A stretch of 64,000 bases of DNA, taken from contig NZ_CANMNI010000002.1 of assembly GCF_947499215.1 (NCBI RefSeq), forward strand, positions 434,001 through 498,000, read 5' to 3'. A program made the position numbers and the translations under genes. The notes under the pieces were generated by a model. The model had not been told where the DNA came from. It searched no databases and was given only the letters and a program-made list of their open reading frames with translations. This document shows positions 47,868 through 55,417 of the stretch, in pieces; within the stretch, counting starts at the first letter, position 1; the number at the start of each line of letters is the position of its first letter. This DNA comes from an uncultured Pontibacter sp. GTDB taxonomy: Bacteria; Bacteroidota; Bacteroidia; Cytophagales; Hymenobacteraceae.

Positions 47868-48848
47868 CTAGCTTACCCGCAGCACAATCTTCCCGATATT
47901 CTTGTTGGCCTCCATATACCGGTGCGCCTCCGCTGCGTCCGACCAGTCGAATACAGAATCAACAACTGGTTTGATCGTGCCATTCTCAAATAAAGGCATG
48001 GCAAAAGCTGCCATGTCTTGTGTGAGTCGGATCTGGTAATCGCGGGTACGGGAGCGCAGCGTAGAGCCGATCACTTGCAGGCGCTTGATCAGAATCTGAC
48101 GCAGGTCAAAGTCTTCTACTTTGCCGCCGCCTAAACTAGCCAACAACACCATTCTCCCATCTAGGCGCAAGCACTCGATGTTCTGCTTAAAGTAGGGGCC
48201 GGCAATAAAATCCACGATCACATCCACCCCTTCCGAATTGGTATGCGCCAGCACCTCGTCTTCAAAAGGCACTTCTTTATAATTAATGGCTTTGTGCGCA
48301 CCCAGTTCTAGACAGGCTTTGACTTTGTGCTCCGAAGCCGTCACCAGTACTTCCGCCTTCAGGGCACGGGCCAACTGTATACCTGCCGTGCCCACGCCAC
48401 TTGCTCCGGCATGAATCAACACCCGCTCGCCAGCCTGCAGCTTGCCTAGCCAAGAGATCGCTTGCCAAGCCGTCAGGAAAACCTCCGGTATGGCCGCCGC
48501 CTCTTCCATGCTCAGGTTTTCAGGTATAGCCATGGCCATCTCTTCGTGAATCACGGCGTACTCGGCATAGCCGCCGCCCGGTAGCAGGCCCATCACCTTG
48601 TCTCCCTTTTTGAAACGGGTGCAGCCTATACCTGCCTCCACCACCTCTCCGGCTATCTCAAGCCCCAGCAGCGGGCTTTCTCCCTTCGGAGGAGGGTACT
48701 TGCCCTGTCGCTGCAAGGTGTCGGCACGGTTAAGCGCAGTGGCATGCACGCGCACCAGCAGTTCATATGGCTTGGGCAGTGGCTGTTCGGACTCTCCCAG
48801 CACCAGTTGTTCTGGTCCGCCGGGTTGCTTTACAAGAATGGCTTTCAT
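47868..48848 (-). CDS. Zinc-independent quinone oxidoreductase (PIG3-like)
   Basis: This 326-residue medium-chain dehydrogenase/reductase belongs to the NAD(P)H:quinone oxidoreductase group. The catalytic-domain start is ALNRADTLQRQGKYPPPKGE, the segment typical of the human PIG3-like subgroup. The nucleotide motif is ERVLIHAGASGVGTAGIQLA, followed by ELGAHKAINYKE. Zinc ligands of alcohol dehydrogenases are absent. It should reduce quinones with NADPH by one-electron transfer. It has no obvious operon partner. Confidence 0.92.
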   Translation of the reverse strand: MKAILVKQPGGPEQLVLGESEQPLPKPYELLVRVHATALNRADTLQRQGKYPPPKGESPLLGLEIAGEVVEAGIGCTRFKKGDKVMGLLPGGGYAEYAVIHEEMAMAIPENLSMEEAAAIPEVFLTAWQAISWLGKLQAGERVLIHAGASGVGTAGIQLARALKAEVLVTASEHKVKACLELGAHKAINYKEVPFEDEVLAHTNSEGVDVIVDFIAGPYFKQNIECLRLDGRMVLLASLGGGKVEDFDLRQILIKRLQVIGSTLRSRTRDYQIRLTQDMAAFAMPLFENGTIKPVVDSVFDWSDAAEAHRYMEANKNIGKIVLRVS

Positions 48849-49009
48849 ATCTGTTGATTTAGAGTTAAGTCAGGCTATACCTTAAGACGCCAGCTAAAAA
48901 TAGATGTTTCCGCTTTATTCCCATAACCGCTTCCACTGGCAGCATTCGTAATTTTGATCCTCATCAGAAAAAAATAATTAAAGAATTATTACATAAACAC
49001 TTGACCTTA

Positions 49010-49044
49010 TTACGAAACTTTCGTAACTATACGAAAATATCGTA
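49010..49044 (+). promoter_or_regulatory. Two tandem BlaI-type operators
   Basis: Two palindromes of identical layout, TACGA-N5-TCGTA, lie at 49011-49025 (within TTACGAAACTTTCGTAA) and 49030-49044. Their centres are 19 bp apart, nearly two helical turns. They end 5 bp before the blaI ATG, so a bound repressor would block transcription or its first steps. This fits autoregulation by the encoded BlaI-like repressor. Confidence 0.8.
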
Positions 49045-49049
49045 GAATT

Positions 49050-49415
49050 ATGGAAAAGCTGACACAACAAGAAGAAGATGCCATGCAGGCGATTTGGTCG
49101 CTGGACGGCGGTTTCATCAAAGACTTTTTGGAACAACTGGACGAGCCGAAACCGCCTTATACCACATTGGCCTCTACGGTGAAAAATCTGGAGAAGAAAG
49201 GCTTTTTGCAGAGTGAGAAGTTCGGCAACACCTACCGCTATACGCCACTCATCAAAGAAGAAGACTACAAAAAGCGCTTCATGAAAGGCTTTGTGGGCGA
49301 CTATTTTAAAAACTCCTACAAAGAACTGGTGGCTTTCTTTGCGAAGGAGAAGCAAATTAGCGCCGAAGAGCTGAAAGAGATTATTGACATGATCGAGAAC
49401 AAAAAGTCGAAATGA
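49050..49415 (+). CDS. BlaI/MecI-family transcriptional repressor
   Basis: This 121-residue winged-helix repressor has the family pattern LTQQEEDAMQAIWSLDGGFI and YTTLASTVKNLEKKGFLQSE. The C-terminal dimerisation helix ends FFAKEKQISAEELKEIIDMI. It is expected to bind the two operators just upstream and to be inactivated by the M56 protease encoded one base downstream. In Bacteroidota such pairs are often not linked to a beta-lactamase, and none is seen here. Confidence 0.93.
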   Translation: MEKLTQQEEDAMQAIWSLDGGFIKDFLEQLDEPKPPYTTLASTVKNLEKKGFLQSEKFGNTYRYTPLIKEEDYKKRFMKGFVGDYFKNSYKELVAFFAKEKQISAEELKEIIDMIENKKSK

Positions 49416-49416
49416 T

Positions 49417-52038
49417 ATGCCAACCCTGCTCCTATACCTGCTGAAAGCAAACGTAGCCCTCGTGCTGTTTTACTTGGCTTACCACTTGGTGCTGCGCAAA
49501 CTCACGTTTTATCACCTCAACCGAATTTTTCTGGTGTTCGGCATTGTGTTCTCTGCTGTGTATCCGCTGGTTGACCTCACCGAACTATTTAGCCGACACG
49601 AAGAGCTTGCCGCCATGCAAAGCTATGCGGTAGTGCTGCCTGCTTGGACACCCACCGCTATACCTGAGCAAGCCGAAGCATTCGACTACTGGCTCATACC
49701 TGTCGGGCTATTCTGGCTCGGCTGCGGCCTGATGCTGCTACGGCTGATCATGCAGTTTGCCTCGCTCTACCAAATACACCGCGCCTCGGTGCCCGCCTCC
49801 TATCAAGGGGTAGGCTACCGCAAGGTGCAAGGCATAAGCGAAGCCTTCTCGTTCTGGAAAACTATTTACCTGAATCCGACACAGCACCAATCGCCTGAAC
49901 TGGAATCGATCCTGCGGCATGAGCAGATTCACGTAAACGGCTGGCATACGCTGGATGTACTGCTAGCGGAGTTGAGCACCGTTTTTTACTGGTTCAACCC
50001 GGGTGTGTGGCTCATGAAAAAGGCCATGAAAGAAAACTTAGAGTTTATAGCTGACCAGCATGTTGTAGATGCTGGCGTCGATAGAGTAGCATACCAATAC
50101 CTCTTACTGAAAGTTGTAGGCGCCACACAACCTCAGATTGCCAATCAGTTTAACTTCCCATCCCTTAAACGAAGAATTGTCATGATGAATAAAATGCCCA
50201 CAAGCAAGGCAAACCGGCTCAGACTGCTGGTTGTGTTACCGCTCGTAACGGTGCTGCTGGTTGCCTTCCGGAACGCCACTCCTCTAACAGAGTCTATAGC
50301 AAACATAGCAGAAACTGAGACGTTGCAACAAAATGAAGGATCTAAGCTGCCTGACGAACTTGTAGACATCTTAAAAAACATCTTAACAAATCATCCAGCC
50401 ATAAAAAGCGTGCGTGGTAAAGTTGTTGACAACAGAAATGCTGTAGTTATCAGTTTAAAAGACGGCGGCACGGAAATATATTACCTTGACAGTAGCAAAA
50501 GCATTGCTGCCTTAGAGCGCAAATATGGTGAATTGCCAAGTACGCCACCAGTAACCAGAAGAGATAAAACAGGCCAAGAACCCATCTACACATCAGAAGA
50601 TTATGAAGAATTTTTGATACGCAACCCGAATGTAAAGCGTGTGTATTGGGTACCTGATGAAGAAGCAAGCCAAGAAAGCAAAGTTGACCGTATGGTAGTT
50701 GAGCTTAAGTCTGGTGGCCTTGAAAGCTACCGAATGGTTTACAAAAGCGAGATAGACGCAGCCGAGAAAAAGTACGGCAAACTGCCTGCAAAGCCAGCTA
50801 GGCCGCCAATGGTCGACAACTCAGAGCTGCCAGTTCCTCCTGCGCCTTATAACCCAGATCAGGATGAAAGGGCGAAAAAAGTAGCTGAAGAGCACAAGGC
50901 TTTCTATGCCCGCAACCCGCAGGTAAGAAAGATTGAATGGATATCCAGAAATGAGATCAGGGTAAGGCTTGAATCAACGGAGGAAATCTACAAAATGACT
51001 GACAAGAAAAGTCGTGCTGCGGCTGAGAAAAAGTATGGTCAGTTTCCATCAAGCCCAGGTGCTGCACAAGTTGTATCCAGAGCAGAGTTTGAATCTCAGA
51101 AGAATAATGCTGTACAGCAACAGAACGGGGAACGCATCTTCTCACCAACGGATATTGGCTACTACCAAGACCGCAAAAACCTGCCTGTGGAGTATACCAA
51201 CTTCCTGAAAAGGAACCCGACGATTGATAAAGTTGGCTGGAAAATCCATCCGGAGAAAGGCCCACAAGCAGTAGTGCTTTTTCTAAAATCGGGCACCACC
51301 GAAATATATAACCTGAATGACCAGAAGAGCATGGCGAAAGCGAAAAGTAAATACGGCGAATTCCCTGGTTTACTGCCGCCGCCACCGCCTGTGATGATAA
51401 AAGATGAATTGCCTCCTCCCCCACCGCCTGCACCGGCTGCCCCAGATGCGCCGCCAGCTCCGGATAAAAATGAACTACTGTCAGGCATGCCAAAAGGAGC
51501 GCTGTATTATATTGACGGAGTAGAAGCGAGCCGAGAAGCCTTACAAAAGCTTGACCCAAAGACTATCCACAGTATGAATGTAGTCAAAGGTAAAACCGCA
51601 GTAGATCTATTCGGCAATAGAGCCTCAAAGGGTGTTGTTTCGTTTGTAACTGAAAAGAACAAAGAATCCCGTCAGGTACAGGAGTTTAATAAAAAACTTC
51701 CTACCCCGCCAGCACCGCCTGTTCCAAATGCACCCGGCACGCCACCGCCTCCTTCTGCACCAGCCGACATCCCTGTAAAAATTTATATTCCAGATGCCGA
51801 TAATCTTCATGAAGACCATAAAGCGTTCCTAAAACGGAATTCAGAGGTAAAAGAAATAGGCTGGATGATTGGTGAAAATGACAGCAAAAAGCTCAGGATG
51901 ATAATACTGTATTTGAATGAGGGGAAAACAGAAGCGTATGATTTGGATAATGAGGCATCTATTGCAAAGGCGGAGAAAAAATATGGAAAACTACCTAACC
52001 TGCCACCTCCGCCGCCACCTGTAAAAAAGCAGAAATAG
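49417..52038 (+). CDS. BlaR1-like M56 metallopeptidase with five C-terminal repeats
   Basis: This is an 873-residue integral membrane protease and sensor. The first 290 residues hold four or five membrane segments with the zinc motif HEQIH (168-172) and the downstream acidic ENLEFIADQH. Instead of a penicillin-binding sensor, the exported part carries five repeats of about 55-65 residues, near 316-374, 394-457, 491-544, 592-650 and 798-860. Each follows the pattern FLxRNPxVKxVxW ... LKSGxTExYxL ... AEKKYGxLP. They are separated by proline-rich linkers. Between repeats 4 and 5, GALYYIDGVEASREALQKLD and the following residues to ASKGVVSFVT resemble a TonB-receptor plug motif. The stop-start spacing to blaI is one base. 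Confidence 0.88.
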   Translation: MPTLLLYLLKANVALVLFYLAYHLVLRKLTFYHLNRIFLVFGIVFSAVYPLVDLTELFSRHEELAAMQSYAVVLPAWTPTAIPEQAEAFDYWLIPVGLFWLGCGLMLLRLIMQFASLYQIHRASVPASYQGVGYRKVQGISEAFSFWKTIYLNPTQHQSPELESILRHEQIHVNGWHTLDVLLAELSTVFYWFNPGVWLMKKAMKENLEFIADQHVVDAGVDRVAYQYLLLKVVGATQPQIANQFNFPSLKRRIVMMNKMPTSKANRLRLLVVLPLVTVLLVAFRNATPLTESIANIAETETLQQNEGSKLPDELVDILKNILTNHPAIKSVRGKVVDNRNAVVISLKDGGTEIYYLDSSKSIAALERKYGELPSTPPVTRRDKTGQEPIYTSEDYEEFLIRNPNVKRVYWVPDEEASQESKVDRMVVELKSGGLESYRMVYKSEIDAAEKKYGKLPAKPARPPMVDNSELPVPPAPYNPDQDERAKKVAEEHKAFYARNPQVRKIEWISRNEIRVRLESTEEIYKMTDKKSRAAAEKKYGQFPSSPGAAQVVSRAEFESQKNNAVQQQNGERIFSPTDIGYYQDRKNLPVEYTNFLKRNPTIDKVGWKIHPEKGPQAVVLFLKSGTTEIYNLNDQKSMAKAKSKYGEFPGLLPPPPPVMIKDELPPPPPPAPAAPDAPPAPDKNELLSGMPKGALYYIDGVEASREALQKLDPKTIHSMNVVKGKTAVDLFGNRASKGVVSFVTEKNKESRQVQEFNKKLPTPPAPPVPNAPGTPPPPSAPADIPVKIYIPDADNLHEDHKAFLKRNSEVKEIGWMIGENDSKKLRMIILYLNEGKTEAYDLDNEASIAKAEKKYGKLPNLPPPPPPVKKQK

Positions 52039-52061
52039 GGTAACAGCTTATACCTGAGTTT

Positions 52062-52110
52062 AAACTCACCGACCTAAAGAAGCCCTCTGCCACTTCAGGT
52101 CGGTGAGTTT
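52062..52110 (+). terminator. Long hairpin after the M56 gene
   Basis: AAACTCACCGACCT pairs with AGGTCGGTGAGTTT (14 bp) around a 21-nt loop. The usual T-run is weak (TTATACC follows), so it may be a terminator or an RNA-stability hairpin. TATACCT words flank both arms. Confidence 0.6.
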
Positions 52111-52204
52111 ATACCTAACCTTCCTAGCCTTTTGCTTTTTACACTATTCCCCTGTGTCACAGCATATTTCTACACCAAGTATTGCATATCAAATAAAGAG
52201 TTTC

Positions 52205-52212
52205 TATCTTTG
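52205..52212 (+). promoter_or_regulatory. Bacteroidota -7 element of the rplM operon
   Basis: TATCTTTG matches TAnnTTTG exactly, with a TTG about 20 bp upstream. It lies 66 bp before the rplM start. Confidence 0.6.
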
Positions 52213-52278
52213 TGACCATTTTTCAAGAACCATCGAGAAAAAATTAATTGTTAAATAAATCGCTTACAACCACCAAAA

Positions 52279-52728
52279 ATGGATCATTTAAGTTATAAGA
52301 CCCTTACTGTCAATAAGAAGACAGCCAACAAAGGCTGGGTGATTATCGACGCGGGGCAAGGAAGCTTGGGTCGTGTGGCATCGGAAGTTGCCAAGATCCT
52401 CAGAGGCAAGCACAAGCCTTCATTCACGCCAAACGCTGACTGCGGTGACAACGTGATTATCATCAATGCTGATGATACTCGTTTCACAGGACGCAAGTGG
52501 GATCAGAAGTACTACCTGACACACACGGGTTACCCAGGTGGTCAGAAGAAGACTTCTCCACGTGAGCTTAAGGCTAAATCATCAACGCTGCTCGTAGAGC
52601 GTGCGGTTCGTGGCATGTTGCCTAAAGGCCCACTAGGTCGCGAGCTATTCAGAAATCTTCATGTTTTTGCAGGAACCGAGCATCCATTTGCAGCTCAGCA
52701 GCCTAAAGAATTAACCCTCAACATCTAA
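52279..52728 (+). CDS. rplM: 50S ribosomal protein L13
   Basis: L13 is an early-assembly large-subunit protein. The 149 residues include NKGWVIIDAGQGSLGRVASE, KTSPRELKAKSSTLLVERAV and RGMLPKGPLGRELFRNLHVF, all typical. It starts the operon rplM-rpsI-rpsB; rpsI follows 6 bp later. Codon use is strongly biased, as expected for a highly expressed gene, and the AGGTATA word is absent here. Confidence 0.99.
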   Translation: MDHLSYKTLTVNKKTANKGWVIIDAGQGSLGRVASEVAKILRGKHKPSFTPNADCGDNVIIINADDTRFTGRKWDQKYYLTHTGYPGGQKKTSPRELKAKSSTLLVERAVRGMLPKGPLGRELFRNLHVFAGTEHPFAAQQPKELTLNI

Positions 52729-52734
52729 TAATTA

Positions 52735-53121
52735 ATGGAAGTTATCAATACATCTGGTAGAAGAAAAACCTCGGTGGCTCGTATCTACATGACGGCCGGG
52801 CAAGGGAATATCACTATTAACGGTAAAGATATCAAGGCGTACTTCCCTAACGAAGTACTGCAAACTATTGTGAATCAGCCGTTTCAAACCTTAGAAGCAA
52901 TTGGCAAGTACGATGTTACTGCTAATCTAAAAGGTGGTGGTGTAAGCGGCCAGGCTGAAGCACTTAGACTTGCTATCGCGAAAGCACTGGTAGTAGAAAA
53001 CGCCGAGACTAAATCTGCACTCCGCAAAGAAGGATTCGTAACCAGAGATCCTCGTATGGTGGAGCGTAAGAAGTTCGGTAAGCGCAAAGCGCGTCGTTCA
53101 TTCCAGTTCAGTAAACGTTAA
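52735..53121 (+). CDS. rpsI: 30S ribosomal protein S9
   Basis: S9 is a small-subunit protein whose C-terminal tail reaches the P-site tRNA. The 128 residues show SGRRKTSVARIYMTAGQGNI at the start, the middle GGGVSGQAEALRLAIAKAL, and the basic tail KFGKRKARRSFQFSKR. It lies in the conserved order after rplM. Confidence 0.99.
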   Translation: MEVINTSGRRKTSVARIYMTAGQGNITINGKDIKAYFPNEVLQTIVNQPFQTLEAIGKYDVTANLKGGGVSGQAEALRLAIAKALVVENAETKSALRKEGFVTRDPRMVERKKFGKRKARRSFQFSKR

Positions 53122-53142
53122 TATTAAAGGTGTATCAACAAC

Positions 53143-53910
53143 ATGGCAAGTACTAATTATAAAGAATTACTTGAGGCAGGTGTTCACTTCGGTCACCTTA
53201 CCCGCAAGTGGGATCCGAAAATGGCTCCGTATATCTTCATGGAGAAGAACGGTATCCACATCATTGACCTTAACAAAACTTTGGTTGCGCTTGACGAGGC
53301 TACTTCAGCTATCAAGAACATCGCCAAGTCTGGTCGTAAGATCCTTTTCGTAGCTACCAAAAAGCAGGCGCAGGACATCGTAGCTGAAGAAGCTCGTCGT
53401 CTTAAAATGCCTTATGTAACCGACCGTTGGTTGGGTGGTATGCTTACCAACTTCGCTACTGTGCGTAAATCGCTTAAGAAAATGTCTACTATCGACAAGA
53501 TGGTGAAAGACAACACAGCTTATGCAGCTATCGCAAAGCGTGAGCGTCTGATGCTTTCTCGTGAGCGTGAGAAACTGGAGCGTGTTCTTGGCGGTATCGC
53601 TGATTTGTCTCGCCTGCCAGCCGCTCTTTTCATCGTTGACGTGAAGCGTGAGCACATCGCAGTAAAAGAAGCACACAAGTTGAACCTTCCTGTATTCGCA
53701 GTTTGCGATACAAACTCAAACCCTGAGACGGTTGACTTCCCAATCCCTGCAAACGATGACGCTTCTAAGTCTATCGCCCTGATCGTTTCTATCATGGGTA
53801 AGGCCATTGAAGAAGGTCTGTCTGAGCGCAAAGTGGACAAAGAAGAGACTGAGCGTAAGCGTTCTGAAGAAGAAGGCATCAAGGCCAAGCAGGAAGCTGA
53901 CGAGCAATAA
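53143..53910 (+). CDS. rpsB: 30S ribosomal protein S2
   Basis: S2 binds the 30S head near S1. The 255-residue protein has the markers LLEAGVHFGHLTRKWDPKMA, VTDRWLGGMLTNFATVRKSL and NLPVFAVCDTNSNPETVDFP. It ends in a charged tail (ERKRSEEEGIKAKQEADEQ). rpsB and tsf are usually linked. Here a hairpin and a 226-bp gap separate them. Confidence 0.99.
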   Translation: MASTNYKELLEAGVHFGHLTRKWDPKMAPYIFMEKNGIHIIDLNKTLVALDEATSAIKNIAKSGRKILFVATKKQAQDIVAEEARRLKMPYVTDRWLGGMLTNFATVRKSLKKMSTIDKMVKDNTAYAAIAKRERLMLSREREKLERVLGGIADLSRLPAALFIVDVKREHIAVKEAHKLNLPVFAVCDTNSNPETVDFPIPANDDASKSIALIVSIMGKAIEEGLSERKVDKEETERKRSEEEGIKAKQEADEQ

Positions 53911-53938
53911 TCTCTAATGCATATAGCATCGTAAATAA

Positions 53939-53980
53939 ACTGAACATTGGGCCCTCAAGCTTCAATGTTCAGTTTGTTTT
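53939..53980 (+). terminator. Hairpin between rpsB and tsf
   Basis: CTGAACATTG pairs with CAATGTTCAG around a 13-nt loop, then TTTGTTTT. It probably reduces read-through from the ribosomal operon into tsf. Confidence 0.8.
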
Positions 53981-54136
53981 AGGGGAACTCGGAAGCAGAT
54001 AGTCCCATTGACGAAAGAGATTTTGACAAAGGACAAAAGACTGGAAATAATTTCAACTAGGTCTAACTTTCTTTTACTGAGAACCTCACAAAAGATACTT
54101 CTTAATTATTAATTCATAATTCTTAATTATACAATC

Positions 54137-54970
54137 ATGGCTATTACAGCACAAGACGTTAACAGACTTCGCCAGGAAACTGGTGCAGGTATGATGGATT
54201 GCAAAAAAGCACTTACAGAAGCCAACGGTGACTTCGAAGCTGCTAAAGATATTCTGCGTAAGCAAGGCCAGAAGATTGCCAGCAAGCGTGCTGACAACGT
54301 TACTTCTGAAGGTCTGGTACTTACGCAGGTAAGCGAAGACGGCACTAACGGTAAAGTAGTTGCTGTAGCTTGCGAAACTGAGCCAGTTTCTAAAGTTGAA
54401 GACTTCAAGAACTTGGCTAAAACCATCTTGGAAACTGCTGTTTCTACAAATGCTTCTTCTAAAGAAGAATTGCTGGCAGCACCACAGGCTGACGGTCGTT
54501 CACTGCAGGACCACATCACTGACCTGATGGGTAAAATCGGCGAGAAAATCGACGTAGTTTCTTACGAGTCTGTAACTGCTGAGAAAGTTATCGCTTACAA
54601 CCACTCTAATGGTAAGTTGGGTGTATTGGTAGGTATGAACAACACTAACGGTACAGACGTGACTGAAGTTGGCAAAGACATCGCGATGCAGATCGCTGCC
54701 ATGAAGCCAATCGCTCTTGACAAAGACGGTGTTGACGCTGCTACAATCGAGCGTGAAATCGAGATCGGCAAAGAGCAGGCACGTGCTGAAGGTAAGCCAG
54801 AGCAAATGCTGGAGAAGATTGCTCAGGGTAAACTGAACAAGTTCTACAAAGAGAGCACGCTGTTGAACCAAGAGTTCGTAAAAGACTCTTCACTTACAAT
54901 CTCTCAATTGCTTGAGAAAACAAGCAAAGGTTTGACTGTAACTGAGTTCAAGCGTGTAGCTATCGGCTAA
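54137..54970 (+). CDS. tsf: Elongation factor Ts
   Basis: EF-Ts recycles EF-Tu by exchanging GDP for GTP. The 277-residue protein opens with ITAQDVNRLRQETGAGMMDC and shows ANGDFEAAKDILRKQGQKIA. The TDFVA-type contact region appears in variant form, followed by the long coiled-coil/dimer region and LNKFYKESTLLNQEFVKDSS. The ATG at 54137 is standard. A terminator follows immediately. Confidence 0.98.
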   Translation: MAITAQDVNRLRQETGAGMMDCKKALTEANGDFEAAKDILRKQGQKIASKRADNVTSEGLVLTQVSEDGTNGKVVAVACETEPVSKVEDFKNLAKTILETAVSTNASSKEELLAAPQADGRSLQDHITDLMGKIGEKIDVVSYESVTAEKVIAYNHSNGKLGVLVGMNNTNGTDVTEVGKDIAMQIAAMKPIALDKDGVDAATIEREIEIGKEQARAEGKPEQMLEKIAQGKLNKFYKESTLLNQEFVKDSSLTISQLLEKTSKGLTVTEFKRVAIG

Positions 54971-54990
54971 TCCCTATTAGCATGCATATT

Positions 54991-55021
54991 AAAAAGGCTC
55001 TGAGAAATCAGAGCCTTTTTT
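54991..55021 (+). terminator. Intrinsic terminator of tsf
   Basis: AAAAAGGCTCTGA pairs with TCAGAGCCTTTTT around a 4-nt loop. Confidence 0.95.
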
Positions 55022-55105
55022 GTTTGTCTATACCTTAAAACGATAAAGCCTGCTCCGTTGCAGGCGTTATCATTCTGTACAACATGAAGCCAATACGACT
55101 ATACC

Positions 55106-55348
55106 TTAATCATTACGCCTTATCGTACTCACGAAGGCATCGCGCATGTCTTGGAATCGATTGACAACCGCTTCAATAAACTCTTCGTCTAGTAAAGCTT
55201 TGGCTCCCTCGTCTCCATTTACTTCCGTTTCTTCTATTTTATAAATCTGCTCCAGGTTGGCTTTTTCCAGCTTCAGGATGTACTTACCATTATAGGAATG
55301 CAGCGTGATCTTCACGTGCGGGTTAGGTATGTCGGCTACTACTCTCAT
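55106..55348 (-). CDS. Conserved small hypothetical protein
   Basis: This 80-residue soluble protein (starting MRVVADIPNPHVKITLHSYN) is acidic and looks like a two-part beta-then-helix fold: KYILKLEKANLEQIYKIEET then EEFIEAVVNRFQDMRDAFVS. I recognise no named family, though similar short proteins exist in Cytophagales. It lies just downstream of the MutS-like gene on the same strand, with a 69-bp gap. Confidence 0.7.
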   Translation of the reverse strand: MRVVADIPNPHVKITLHSYNGKYILKLEKANLEQIYKIEETEVNGDEGAKALLDEEFIEAVVNRFQDMRDAFVSTIRRND

Positions 55349-55417
55349 AGGTTTATCTGTTGGTTGTTTAAGTGTGTTGATATGCTAACGTAAAATTGGG
55401 GGCAGAGGTACACGCCT

